Origin: Acuticoccus sp. MNP-M23
Lineage (GTDB): Bacteria; Pseudomonadota; Alphaproteobacteria; Rhizobiales; Amorphaceae
Direction of reading: 5' to 3'
NCBI RefSeq assembly: GCF_031195445.1
Contig: NZ_CP133480.1
Coordinates: 1,722,001 to 1,786,000 of the forward strand
DNA: 64,000 nucleotides
Position numbers and translations under genes: made by a program. Shown here piece by piece: positions 36,512 through 45,579 of this stretch (the stretch's first letter is position 1; each line of letters begins with the position of its first letter). A model generated the notes under the pieces. The model saw only the letters and a program-made list of their open reading frames with translations, was not told where the DNA came from and did not search any database.

Positions 36512-37291
36512 TTATGCAGCCGTCCAGCCACCGTCCATCGGCAGGATCGCGCCGGTGATCGACTTTGCCGCGTCCTGGCACAGGAACATGGCGAGGGCCG
36601 CCACCTGCTCCACGGTCACGAATTCGCGCGTGGGCTGGGCTGCGAGAAGAACGTCGCGCTTGACCTCCTCTTCGGTGATGCCGCGGGCCTTTGCCGTGTC
36701 CGGGATCTGCTTTTCCGCGAGCGGGGTCCACACATAGCCGGGGCAGATGGCGTTGGCGGTGATGCCGTGCTCGGCCACTTCCAGCGCCACCACCTTGGTG
36801 AGGCCGGCAATGCCATGCTTGGCGGCGACGTAGGCCGACTTGGCCGGCGATGCGACCAGCGCATGGGCCGACGCGGTGTTGATGATCCGGCCCCAGCCCC
36901 TCGCCTTCATCAGCGGCACGGCGTGCTTGGTGGTGTGGAAGGCGGACGAGAGGTTAATCGCGATGATCGCATTCCACTTCTCGTCCGGGAAATCCTCGAT
37001 CGGGGCGACGTGCTGGATGCCGGCGTTGTTGATGAGAATGTCGACGCTGCCGAGCTTGTCGTTGGCCTCGGCGATCATGGCGGCAATCTCGGCGGGTTTG
37101 GTCATGTCGGCGCCGGAGTAGACCGCCTTGACGCCCTTGGCCTCCAGCTTCGCGCGCTCCGCCTCGATGGCATCGGCATCGCCAAAGCCGTTGATCATCA
37201 CGTTGACGCCGGCGTCGGCCAGCGCGGTGGCGTAGCCAAGGCCGATCCCGGATGTCGACCCGGTGATGACCGCGCTCTTTCCCTTCAGCAT
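36512..37291 (-). CDS. bdhA: 3-hydroxybutyrate dehydrogenase
   Basis: 259-residue short-chain dehydrogenase oxidising (R)-3-hydroxybutyrate to acetoacetate with NAD+ in poly-hydroxybutyrate turnover. Rossmann motif TGSTSGIG, NNAGIQHV, the catalytic YVAAKHG (Tyr/Lys) and the CPGYVWTPL segment with W match BdhA closely. ATG at 37291 has GGAG upstream; the frame is open 7 residues further. Adjacent to patatin and EEP, it may be linked to lipid or PHB use. Confidence 0.93.
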   Translation of the reverse strand: MLKGKSAVITGSTSGIGLGYATALADAGVNVMINGFGDADAIEAERAKLEAKGVKAVYSGADMTKPAEIAAMIAEANDKLGSVDILINNAGIQHVAPIEDFPDEKWNAIIAINLSSAFHTTKHAVPLMKARGWGRIINTASAHALVASPAKSAYVAAKHGIAGLTKVVALEVAEHGITANAICPGYVWTPLAEKQIPDTAKARGITEEEVKRDVLLAAQPTREFVTVEQVAALAMFLCQDAAKSITGAILPMDGGWTAA

Positions 37292-37464
37292 CTCGATACT
37301 CCAGATTGTCACTTTGAGGCGGCGTCAGGCGCACGCCATGTTGCGGCGCAACAAATAGCACGTCATCGCGGCGATGGCAGGCCCGGATTTGGACGGCCGC
37401 GTCAATAGTGCGGGCGCCCTTCGCCGTTTTGCGTCCTATATTGCGGGCGAACGAGGGGACGACG

Positions 37465-38823
37465 ATGGACGCAGAGCGCAACAGTTTCACCGGCCGGGCC
37501 AGTCGCTACGCGCGGGTCAGCGGCAACATGACGGGCGTTGCGGCAAAGATGCTGGGCGCGCGCCTGATGGGCGGCACGCAGGACCACGACAAGAACGCCA
37601 TGGAAATCACCAAGGCGCTGGGCAACCTGAAGGGGCCGCTGATGAAGGTGGCGCAGCTTCTGTCCACCATCCCCGACGCGCTGCCCCCCGAATACGCCGC
37701 CGAGCTTGCCTCTCTGCAATCCGATGCGCCGCCGATGGGCTACCCCTTCGTCAAGCGCCGGATGGCGGCCGAGCTTGGCCCCAACTGGCTCCAGCGGTTT
37801 TCAGCGTTCGAGAAGGCGCCGGCGGCTGCCGCCTCGCTCGGACAGGTCCACCGCGCGCGGACGCCGGACGGGCAGGACGTCGCCTGCAAGCTCCAGTATC
37901 CCAACATGGATTCGGCGATCGAGGCGGACCTCAAGCAGCTCGGCTTCGTGTTCCAGCTGCACAAGCGGATGAAGTCCGGCATCGACACCTCGCAGATCAA
38001 CGCCGAGATCGCCGACCGCCTGCGCGAGGAGCTGGACTACGAGCACGAGGCGAAGGCGGCGAAGCTCTACGCCATCACCTTCGCCAACGACCCGACGGTG
38101 CGCGTGCCGACCGTGGTGGACGACCTGTCCACCCGCCGCCTCCTGACCATGGGCTGGCTGAACGGCAAGCGCCTGCTCGACTACAAGACGGCGCCGCTGG
38201 AAGTGCGCAACCGCATCGCCGCGGCCCTCTTCCGCGCCTACTGGCACCCGTTCGCCGACATTGCGGTGATCCACGGCGACCCGCACCTCGGCAATTACAC
38301 CGTGTTCGAGGAAGACGGAGAGCCCGCCGGCATCAACCTTCTCGACTATGGCTGCATCCGCATCTTTCCGCCGTCGTTCGCCGGCGGCGTGATCGATCTT
38401 TACGAGGGCCTTCTCCACGGCGACGACGAGCGCGTGGTCCACGCCTACGAGGTGTGGGGCTTCAAGGGCCTGTCGCGCGAGCTGATCGACGTTCTCAACG
38501 TCTGGGCGCGCTTCATCTACGGGCCGCTTCTGGAGGACCGGGTTCGCTCGCTGGCCGACGGCACCAAGCCCGGCGAATACGGTCGGCGCGAGGCCTTCTC
38601 CGTGCACAAGATGCTGAAAGAGAAGGGGCCGGTGACGGTGCCGCGCGAGTTCGTGTTCATGGACCGCGCCGCCATCGGCCTCGGTGCGGTCCTCCTCCAT
38701 CTGGGCGCGGAGCTGAACTTCTACGAGCTGTTCCAGACCGAGCTTGCGGCCTCCCCGCGCGAGGGCCAGGCGGACCGGCAGGCGGCAGCGCTCGCCGCCT
38801 CCGGCCTCGCCCCAACGGTTTAG
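37465..38823 (+). CDS. ABC1/AarF (UbiB-like) atypical kinase
   Basis: 452 residues with protein-kinase-like fold: MKVAQLLSTIPDALP (variant of the KxGQ motif), ASLGQVHRA Ala-rich P-loop substitute, HGDPHLGNY catalytic loop and LDYGCIR metal loop. UbiB/COQ8 proteins assist ubiquinone synthesis and related isoprenoid-lipid handling. GAGGGGAC precedes the ATG at 37465. Its stop overlaps that of the next gene on the opposite strand by 4 bp. Confidence 0.88.
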   Translation: MDAERNSFTGRASRYARVSGNMTGVAAKMLGARLMGGTQDHDKNAMEITKALGNLKGPLMKVAQLLSTIPDALPPEYAAELASLQSDAPPMGYPFVKRRMAAELGPNWLQRFSAFEKAPAAAASLGQVHRARTPDGQDVACKLQYPNMDSAIEADLKQLGFVFQLHKRMKSGIDTSQINAEIADRLREELDYEHEAKAAKLYAITFANDPTVRVPTVVDDLSTRRLLTMGWLNGKRLLDYKTAPLEVRNRIAAALFRAYWHPFADIAVIHGDPHLGNYTVFEEDGEPAGINLLDYGCIRIFPPSFAGGVIDLYEGLLHGDDERVVHAYEVWGFKGLSRELIDVLNVWARFIYGPLLEDRVRSLADGTKPGEYGRREAFSVHKMLKEKGPVTVPREFVFMDRAAIGLGAVLLHLGAELNFYELFQTELAASPREGQADRQAAALAASGLAPTV

Positions 38824-39734
38824 GCCGTCACGCGCGCTGCAATCTCGCGGATGTGGCGGATATCGGTGCCGCAACATCCGCCGACCACCTTGAGGTGCGG
38901 CAGTTTTTCGCCCAGCGCACGGTAGGCGGCGCCCAGCGCCACTGGGTCGCCGAAGTCGAGCGCCGTCGCGGCATCGAGCTCCGCATGCGAACAGGTTGAG
39001 GCGTTGGCACGAATGCCGCGCACCCGCGCCGCGACCTCGGGGCCGAGCACATGCTCGAAGTGCGCCGGGTGGGCGCAGTTGATCATGAAATACGCGGCGC
39101 CAGCGTCCGTCTCCCGGTCGGTGCGGGCGATTGCCTCTGCCAGCGCCTCGCCGCTCGGCAGCACGCCGTCGGTCTCCACCGTGAACGCGATCGCTGCCGG
39201 GATGCCGGCTTTCCTCGCCGCGCGGACGATTCCGATGGCTTCGGCGGAACTTGTCATGGTCAAGGCCGCCACAATGTCCGCCCCCGCCGCGGCAAAGCTT
39301 TCGACCTGCGGCGCGTGGTAGGCCTCCGCCTCGGCCGGCGTCATCGCATCGCCGGCGACATAGCCGTCGCCCCGCGGGCCGATCTGGCCGGACACGACGG
39401 TCGGCACGGTGGGGTACTGCTCGGCGACCTTGCGGCCGAACGCGATGGCGAAGCGGTTCACCCGGTCGAGCGCTTCGGCGCCATAGCCGACGGTAGCGCC
39501 CCATTCGGCGTTGGCGCGCCAGGTGGCGGCCTCCACCACAAAGCCCATGCCGTGGTCGCGCGCCACACCGAGGTGCTCGGCGTAATAGCGTTCAAGCCGA
39601 TCCCGACCCTGTGCATTATCGTATAGCGGGAATGCAGCGAAGGATGGCAGTTCGTGCCCATCGAGAAAAAGGAGGGTGGTTTCCAGCCCGCTGTCGGTCA
39701 GGTAGGTGAGCTGTTCGTGGAAAAGATAAGTCAT
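38820..39734 (-). CDS. Homocysteine S-methyltransferase family protein
   Basis: 304-residue zinc enzyme transferring a methyl group to homocysteine (donor probably S-methylmethionine, SAM or a betaine; not decidable). Zinc ligands: Cys in FMINCAHP and the pair in VVGGCCGTD. TYLTDSGLETTL is the N-terminal strand. The ATG at 39734 is used; upstream in-frame residues have non-coding composition. The 5' leader was compared with SAM-II and SAH riboswitch sequence features by eye and no match was seen. Confidence 0.88.
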   Translation of the reverse strand: MTYLFHEQLTYLTDSGLETTLLFLDGHELPSFAAFPLYDNAQGRDRLERYYAEHLGVARDHGMGFVVEAATWRANAEWGATVGYGAEALDRVNRFAIAFGRKVAEQYPTVPTVVSGQIGPRGDGYVAGDAMTPAEAEAYHAPQVESFAAAGADIVAALTMTSSAEAIGIVRAARKAGIPAAIAFTVETDGVLPSGEALAEAIARTDRETDAGAAYFMINCAHPAHFEHVLGPEVAARVRGIRANASTCSHAELDAATALDFGDPVALGAAYRALGEKLPHLKVVGGCCGTDIRHIREIAARVTA

Positions 39735-39959
39735 TGTAAAACCTGAAGAAAATTGGAAATATAACGGATCCGTCGCGGTCTCCGTGGCCTTCAAATAGGT
39801 ACGCTCTGGCGCGTGTTGAAGTGCACGCTCGGATTGATTCCCCTGCCGATGAATCAGTCTTTTGCCTCGTGATTGCGCATTTATGACAAACAAATGTCTG
39901 TCGCCCCCTTTCGCTCCGGAGCAGGGCTTGCTAGATGACCTCCAGCCGCAAGGCGTTGG

Positions 39960-40036
<77 letters not shown>

Positions 40037-40516
40037 CGCCAAATACCTGTAAAATCACCGCTTTCTCGGCACCTCGAACCAGATGACCGTGGAACCGGCG
40101 GTGCTGCCGGAATCATACCGGAATCACTTGGCGGTCATTAAGGGCTTGGTGTATCAGCTCTGTCCGGCCGCCAATTGACTGGCTGTAGGTCGCGAGCTTG
40201 GATCCGGTCTCGGCAGCGACCTCCTTATTTTGCCCGCCGGCTGTTTAGCCATGGTGATCTGTGGGACTTCAGGCGCGCTGTCCGCAGCGTGCCCGCAGAC
40301 CTTGGGTGGGTCTCGACGCTCCTCATTCGGTGCAGCAGAGCTTTGCAAATGGTGTTCTGACAATAGTGCACCGCCCGACGACGGGGAGCACGCGCGATGG
40401 GTTGTATGCACGAGCATCCTCGCCGCTAGCGCGTAGCCGCAACTGGCACGAAACATGCCTGCAGAATCGCGAGGAAATGGATCGGCCAGCACGAGCTCTC
40501 AAACTCAAGGGCCGCT
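40037..40516. other. Gene-poor junction next to tRNA-fMet
   Basis: 480 bp without a supported gene, between the tRNA and the truncated LysR gene. It contains a short direct repeat CCGGAATCA (two copies, 12 bp apart near 40108-40130) and lower G+C than the flanks. The location matches the left edge of an inserted island, but no integrase gene and no second copy of the tRNA tail were found in the window, so att sites cannot be defined. Confidence 0.4.
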
Positions 40517-41265
40517 GTGGAATTGCGTCAGCTTCGCTATTTTGTGGCGGTTGCAGACCACGGCAGTGTGCGTGCCGCGGCCGATTTTCTAGGCGTGCGG
40601 CAACCGTCGGTGAGTCACCAGATCCGCAAGCTCGAAAAGCGGGTCAACATCAACCTTTTCGAACGCATCCCGCGCGGAATGAAACTCACGCAGGCCGGGA
40701 GTAAGTTGCTCCACTCGGCCCGCTACATTGTTCGCGATGTCGATCGCGCGTTGCACGATGCTGGACGCGCGAGCGAGGTCAAAGTTGGCGCGCTGTCGCT
40801 CGGCTTCTACACGTCGCTTTGCAGCGGCCCGCTGCGTGAGACGCTCGCCGAGTTTCGTGCCTATTCACCGGAGGTGCGCCTGGAACTTCACGAAGGCAGT
40901 CCACCGGATCTTCTCAACGCACTCCGGGACCGACGGATCGATCTCGCCTTGACTGTCCTCGAGGTTTCTGCTCGGGAATTTGAGACACAATGGCTCTGGG
41001 ATGAACACTTGGTCGTCGCGGTGCCAACGGGCCACGAGATTGCACAACGCGAGGCTCTCACCTGGGCGGAAATCGCAACCCTGCCGCTTGTTGTCAGGAC
41101 ATGGTCGACTGGGTCCCTCGTTTACAATTTTTTGTCGGGCCGGATCGCGGCAAACGCCTATCTGCCGGCTGATCAGCACTTCGTCTCCCGCGAAGCGTTG
41201 ATGGGGCTGGTGGGGATCGGCGCCGGGGTGACTGTGCTGGGCGCCTCTGGGGCGCAAGCCTCCTA
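40517..41265 (+). pseudogene. LysR-type transcription regulator truncated by an IS element
   Basis: Starts GTG (MELRQLRYFVAVADHGSVRAAADFLG), a full LysR helix-turn-helix, and runs through most of the effector-binding domain to about residue 249 (GAGVTVLGASGAQAS). At 41266 the IS3-family element begins; the reading frame continues as junk through IS sequence to 41479. Standard LysR proteins are 290-310 residues, so the last ~50 residues, which complete the second lobe, are missing. Its target is unknown. Confidence 0.75.
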
Positions 41266-41324
41266 TGACGTTGCCCCTTGGAATGTCCTCGGTCTGAACT
41301 GGACTCCGTCAGAAGGAGACGGAG

Positions 41325-41591
41325 ATGAAGAAGAGCCGCTTCAGCGAAGAGCAGATCATCGCGGTCCTGAAGGAGCATGCCGCGGGGATCGGTGTGTCGG
41401 AGCTGTGCCGCAAGCACGGGATCAGCGACGCGACGTTCTACACGTGGCGCAAGCGCTACGGCGGAATGGAAGTGTCTGAAGCCAGGCGGCTGAAGGCGCT
41501 GGAAGATGAGAACGGCCGCCTGAAGAAGCTTCTCGCCGAACAGATGCTCGATGTGGCGACGCTGCGGGACGCTCTGGGAAAAAACTTCTGA
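41325..41591 (+). CDS. IS3-family transposase OrfA
   Basis: 88 residues: [17 protein letters not shown] with a helix-turn-helix, [20 protein letters not shown], and a leucine-zipper-like ending [28 protein letters not shown]. It binds the IS ends. GGAGACGGAG precedes the ATG. It ends at the slippery heptamer that allows production of an OrfAB fusion transposase. Confidence 0.93.
   Translation: MKKSRFSEEQIIAVLKEHAAGIGVSELCRKHGISDATFYTWRKRYGGMEVSEARRLKALEDENGRLKKLLAEQMLDVATLRDALGKNF
41579..41585 (+). promoter_or_regulatory. Programmed -1 frameshift heptamer A-AAA-AAC
   Basis: In the OrfA frame the codons are GGA AAA AAC TTC TGA. The heptamer AAAAAAC matches X-XXY-YYZ, six bases before the OrfA stop. 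A slip by -1 reads on as [12 protein letters not shown] and then the OrfB sequence, which matches the normal join of IS3 transposases. Confidence 0.75.
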
Positions 41592-41614
41592 CGCCCAGCG
41601 CACGGAGAGGCTTC

Positions 41615-42436
41615 GTGAGTTGGGCGATTGAAAAGAAGGGGTATTCCCAGCGGCGCGCCTGTGCCCTGATCGGGATGCATCCAAGGACTTACCGCTACCG
41701 GTCGCAGCGGCCGGACGATGCGACGGTGCGCCAACGCCTGAAAACGCTGGCGAACGAACGGCGCCGGTTCGGCTATCGGCGGCTGCATATCCTTTTGCGG
41801 CGCGAGGGTATCGAGGTGAACCACAAGAAGCTGTTCCGCCTATACCGCGAGGAGAGGCTGAGTGTACGACGGCGCGGCGGCCGAAAACGTGCCATCGGAA
41901 CGCGGGCGCCAATGACCTTGCCGCGAGGACCAAACCAGCGCTGGAGCCTCGACTTTGTCTCCGACCAGCTCAGCGACGGGCGCCGCTTCCGTGTGCTGGT
42001 GGTGCTCGACGACTTCACCCGCCAGTGCCTGACGCTCGTTGTCGACACATCACTGTCGGGGGCTCGCGTGGCACGGGAACTCGACCGCCTGATCGTCAGT
42101 CGCGGCAAGCCGCTCACGATCGTCAGCGACAACGGCACCGAGCTGACCTCCCATGCCATCCTCGAATGGCAGGAGGACCGCCGCGTCAATTGGCACTACA
42201 TCGCGCCCGGCAAGCCGATGCAGAACGGCTTCGTAGAGAGCCTGAACGGTCGCTTCCGCGATGAGTGCCTCAACGAGCATCTCTTCCGCAGCCTTCCGGG
42301 CGCTCGCCGCATCATTGAGGAATGGCGCACCGACTACAACCACGACAGGCCGCACACCAGCCTGGGCGGCCTCACCCCGAACGAGTTTGCAACCCGGTCC
42401 CGATGGGACCACAACACGAACAGAGTCCAGCTATGA
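41615..42436 (+). CDS. IS3-family transposase OrfB (DDE catalytic part)
   Basis: 273 residues, an integrase-core recombinase. DDE residues: Asp in WSLDFVSDQ, Asp in [10 protein letters not shown] and Glu in [20 protein letters not shown]_21 region near [13 protein letters not shown]. It lacks a proper independent start, and is best seen as the 3' half of the OrfAB frameshift product; the coordinates begin at the first in-frame GTG. The ORF ends before the right inverted repeat. Confidence 0.92.
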   Translation: MSWAIEKKGYSQRRACALIGMHPRTYRYRSQRPDDATVRQRLKTLANERRRFGYRRLHILLRREGIEVNHKKLFRLYREERLSVRRRGGRKRAIGTRAPMTLPRGPNQRWSLDFVSDQLSDGRRFRVLVVLDDFTRQCLTLVVDTSLSGARVARELDRLIVSRGKPLTIVSDNGTELTSHAILEWQEDRRVNWHYIAPGKPMQNGFVESLNGRFRDECLNEHLFRSLPGARRIIEEWRTDYNHDRPHTSLGGLTPNEFATRSRWDHNTNRVQL

Positions 42437-42462
42437 GCGGGGACACTTCTGGGGCAACGTCA

Positions 42463-42843
42463 AGCGTCACCATCTGGGAACTGGCTTAGTGGCTGAAGGG
42501 GCGCCATCCAAGAGCGGGAGGTACGGAAGCCGCGCCGGGATGGCCGGCCGCCCGAGCCTCAAGGCCGGCTCAGAAGCGTCTGCTCAACTCGGACAGTACC
42601 GGTTCAACGCCCGGTTTGGCGCACCTGGCTGGGGAAGCCGATCAGACGGGGCGCTTCTTCGCTTTCTCCGCGCTGCTTCTGGCGATCGTGCCGGCAGGAA
42701 GCTGCGAAGCACCTTGCGGGCTTTACGCTCGCCCGTTGAATGTCCGGTTGTCCCAATGGGCTATGCCCAATCAAAACGCCGCGGGGACAGGTCAAGAAAT
42801 AACGAAAGCAATTGATCGATACCGACGATGAGTCGCGCCAGGT
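42463..42843. other. Spacer between IS and PD-(D/E)XK gene
   Basis: About 380 bp right of the IS end. A frame running from 42261 to 42815 includes a GAPGWGSRSDGALLRFLRAAS-like stretch resembling a LysR C-terminal end, but the frame is not continuous with the LysR codons before the IS, so identity is not proven. No other coding signal. Confidence 0.35.
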
Positions 42844-43839
42844 CTACAACCAGAACACCATGTCAGACACCTGATATTCCGCTCCGACAAGGACGGGGTC
42901 GCCGTAGGGATATGCCCGAAGCCGTTCGACAACACGTGCCATCATCGGCCCTTGGTTAAGGACCGGGAAAATGACATTCGGCATCGCCCGGTCGTCTCCA
43001 AAATCCATAGCGTTTGTTCTATCAATCAACGGCTCCTCGCGAGAGCCGGAGATAAAGTAGTTCAGGTGACGCAGTGCGACGACGGCATCCACGTTGGGAA
43101 AGGCCAGCGGCTCTCCCGACCCATCTTTGGCGTAAGTGTTCGCGGTCAACAACCCTGACTCCGCGTTCATCAGTACGGAAATCGGTTCGTAGATGAAGTC
43201 ATCCCAAACTATTACAAGCATCGACGTGGTGAGACCATCATGAAAGTCCGCGAACTTTGCATCGGCATCCTTCAAGAAGCCAAGGATTTGGTTGTCGCGC
43301 GGGAGGGTGGTCTCTCCGTCCAACAGCGTTTCCGCGGTACGTCGCCCGACCACACTCCTGTACGAGAGTTGGTTGGGGTTGGTCGCCCGATTGCGGATGT
43401 GCGTCAGTTGGCTTGGCGTCTTCACTTCGATCACAAACCGGTCCGCTTCAGTCGTGACAAGCAGCTCCGGCCTCTTGCCCCCGCGTCTCACCTGTGGCTC
43501 TTGCTCGAACGTCGTCCCTTCGGGCCAGTTTGCCGTTACGATGCGCTCGATCACAAGGATCTCGCTCATCTTCTGAAGGAGTTGCTCGTAGTGAGGTTCG
43601 TACCGGTCCCGACCGCCGATCGAAAGCAACTCGCCGAAGAGCGTCGTACCAATGCGCGGAGCCGCCCGGTCGATTGCCATGCACGAGCGGACGATGGCCA
43701 TCCCAAAAGGGGTCGGTCCGTTCGAGAAGTGGTAGCCGAACCAGTGCCAGCCAGTGGACTTCAGGCCCCGCCACATCTGCATCATGTAATCGCCGAAGGC
43801 ATCGACCTGAGCAGCTTGGTCTTCGGCGTGCATAGGCAT
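42844..43839 (-). CDS. Hypothetical protein with PD-(D/E)XK nuclease-like core
   Basis: 331 residues, not recognised as a named family. Central region around residues 110-145 has an acidic and basic pattern, EQEPQVRRGGKRPELLVTTEADRFVIEVKTPSQL, fitting P-(E/D)-x..-ExK: PE at the beta hairpin and EVK at the strand, the active site of restriction-like nucleases (abbreviated here). The N-terminal part resembles an uncharacterised helical region. Codon use and lower G+C than neighbours suggest transfer. No methyltransferase is adjacent. Confidence 0.55.
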   Translation of the reverse strand: MPMHAEDQAAQVDAFGDYMMQMWRGLKSTGWHWFGYHFSNGPTPFGMAIVRSCMAIDRAAPRIGTTLFGELLSIGGRDRYEPHYEQLLQKMSEILVIERIVTANWPEGTTFEQEPQVRRGGKRPELLVTTEADRFVIEVKTPSQLTHIRNRATNPNQLSYRSVVGRRTAETLLDGETTLPRDNQILGFLKDADAKFADFHDGLTTSMLVIVWDDFIYEPISVLMNAESGLLTANTYAKDGSGEPLAFPNVDAVVALRHLNYFISGSREEPLIDRTNAMDFGDDRAMPNVIFPVLNQGPMMARVVERLRAYPYGDPVLVGAEYQVSDMVFWL

Positions 43840-44253
43840 CGCTCCGAATTGTTTTCAAGGCCCAATGAGATGGTATGGGATAGTGGACATCGCCAGGCTT
43901 CCGTGATGGACCGCATACGACCGGCTCTACGAACATCTTGGCGCAAGTGATGATCCGAACCTACGCGACCGATTGCGACATTGCCGAGTGCTGGAACGCC
44001 AACGCCGATCAACGGACCGCGAACGTGTGCGCGGTTTACGAAAGATACAGCGATCTTTTCTCATGGCCCGCGTTCGACAGCAAATCAGTCAAGTCGCGCA
44101 AGAGGCCCGCATTGTCCGCTGAGCGCCAAAGCAGAGGGCGCTGGCATAGCCGTTCCTATCCACGGATCTGAAGGCCCGCTTTCGCCCCGCGAACACAAAC
44201 GTGGATTCGCCGACAAAGGCCCGGTTCTGGCGCGTTCTTTTCCTGATCTGCGA
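43840..44253. other. Gene-free interval
   Basis: 414 bp between the nuclease-like gene and the broken MFS gene. Short frames exist on both strands (e.g. from 43938) but have no conserved look, ribosome site or domain. Nothing regulatory was recognised. Confidence 0.4.
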
Positions 44254-45227
44254 TCAAAGTCGTGAGGCCCAGCGCGGGTGGTCATCATCGACCACAAAGG
44301 CGTGCGCATGTCGCCGTTTGCCTTTTAGATGCGGGTGATCGAGCGGCAGCTTGTCGTGAATATGCTCGAAGGTCTCGGGATCCTCGTGCGGCCAAAGGCG
44401 CAGTGCCGCCAGGGCGCCTGCCGCGGCAAGTGCCGCCAGAGCTGTGAGTGCCGTCACGGGGCCGAACGCGGTCATCATCCACCCCGCGAGCGGATAGGTC
44501 ACCAGCCAGCATGCGTGGCTGAGCGCAAATTGCGCGGCGAAGAGTGCGGGGCGGTCCTCAGGATGAGATGAGCGGCGTAGAAGAGCCGCGGCGTCGCGAT
44601 ATAGATGCGGATGCCTCGTGTGGTCCTGTCGTAGACCCCGCGCGGTTCCGATGGTTTTGGGTTGGGCAGCACAACTGACATAACGAGAAGCGCGGAGGCC
44701 GCGAACCCTGCGACAGTACCGAGAAAGAGCGCGTTGTAGCTCAGCACCGCGAGCAGAAGGGCCGCCAGCGTTGGACTAACGATGTTCTCAAGGTCATAGG
44801 CAAGGCGCGAGAGCGACAAGGCCCGCGTGTAACGCTCCTCCTCTGGCAGCACGTCGGGGATGCTGGCCTGAAAGGTCGGCGTGAAGGCGGCAGACGCCGA
44901 CTGGAGCAGGAAGATCAGCACGTAGATCTGCCAAACCTCGCTCACGAGAAGCAGGCCCAGCGCAACGCTGGCTCGCACGAGATCGAGCGCCACCAGGAGC
45001 GCCCTGCGCGGCACCCGGGCGGCGAACGCCCCAGCGATCGGCGCGATGCACACATATGCGATCATCTTAATGGTGAAGACCGTTCCGAGCACCATCGCCG
45101 CGCTGTCGCCCGCGAGGTCAAAGGCAAGTAGCCCCAGAGCGACCGTGGCGAGCCCTGTGGCGAGCAGCGCGACGACCTGCGCCGCGAAGAGGTGGCGATA
45201 GGTGCGGTCTGCAAGGATCTCCAGCAT
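44254..45227 (-). pseudogene. NreB-like MFS metal-efflux transporter, internally deleted
   Basis: The first ~230 residues (MLEILADRTYRHLFAAQVVALLATG to PRGVYDRTTRGIRIYIATPRL) are an MFS N-terminal half with six spans. The frame then jumps: near 44550 the normal continuation is lost and a C-terminal piece in another frame begins (ALFAAQFALSHACWLVTYPLAGWMM) and ends with a His-rich tail WPHEDPETFEHIHDKLPLDHPHLKGKRRHAH. About 130-150 residues covering spans 7-10 are missing. The His-rich tail is typical of NreB nickel exporters. Non-functional as it stands. Confidence 0.72.
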
Positions 45228-45236
45228 CGGTGCCTC

Positions 45237-45497
45237 TTAAAGGTAGCGCGCGATCGTCCTTAACTCGTCGCGGTCGGTCTTGGAGCCTTCCGCGTCCAGA
45301 CAGTGGTCCATGTGATCGTGAATGAGCTCTCGCTTTGCGTTTGCGATCGCTTTCTCCACCGCCAGCAGCTGTTGGGCGACGGCGAGGCACGGCTTTCCCG
45401 CCTCGATCATCGCGATGACGGAACGCAGATGCCCGTCGGCGCGCTTCAGCCGGGCAATGATGGCGGGGTGGCTTGCGTGGAGATGGCGCTCTGTCAT
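45237..45497 (-). CDS. RcnR/FrmR/CsoR-family metal-sensing repressor (NreA-like)
   Basis: 86 residues. DUF156 helical repressor with the pattern His near residue 5 or 7, Cys37 (GKPCLAV) and HDHMDHC (His60/His64 region), which resembles the nickel/cobalt site of RcnR rather than the C-H-C copper site of CsoR. ATG at 45497. It sits 9 bp before the broken NreB gene and faces the divergent His-rich/HupE operon. Likely represses both in absence of nickel; a candidate operator is at 45509-45525. Confidence 0.85.
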   Translation of the reverse strand: MTERHLHASHPAIIARLKRADGHLRSVIAMIEAGKPCLAVAQQLLAVEKAIANAKRELIHDHMDHCLDAEGSKTDRDELRTIARYL

Positions 45498-45508
45498 AGG
45501 CTGACGCT

Positions 45509-45525
45509 ATCCTCCCCGGGAGGAT
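45509..45525. promoter_or_regulatory. Candidate operator of RcnR-like repressor
   Basis: ATCCTCC-CCG-GGAGGAT: 7-bp inverted arms around a G/C tract, 11 bp upstream of the repressor ATG and 55 bp from the divergent gene start. DUF156 repressors bind G/C tracts with flanking AT inverted repeats, so the match is in kind; the exact base consensus is not identical to RcnR. Confidence 0.5.
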
Positions 45526-45579
45526 CGAACAAGACGTTGTGTTGTGTAAGCGCCTGGCTGCGACAGACAGGGATCATCG

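Larger units (their letters stand above)
41266..42462 (+). mobile_element. IS3-family insertion sequence (1197 bp)
   Basis: The ends are TGACGTTGCCCC (41266-41277) and its exact reverse complement GGGGCAACGTCA (42451-42462). The imperfect inverted similarity continues for ~45 bp with one gap: TGTCC(T/C)CG and CTGGACTC recur at both ends. Inside are orfA and orfB with a -1 frameshift signal. Flanking bases (CTA|IS|AGC) do not form a target-site duplication. Confidence 0.88.

Noticed and set aside
39735-39900. SAM-II or SAH riboswitch upstream of the homocysteine methyltransferase
   Set aside because: Leader was read on the minus strand; the known conserved cores were not seen, only a small GCGTG/CACGC stem.
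42463-42815. Continuation of the LysR gene after the IS
   Set aside because: A stretch resembling a LysR end exists but neither the frame nor a target-site duplication joins it to the first part.
43938-44171. Possible small gene in the 43.8-44.3 kb gap
   Set aside because: No ribosome site, conserved motif or sensible composition.
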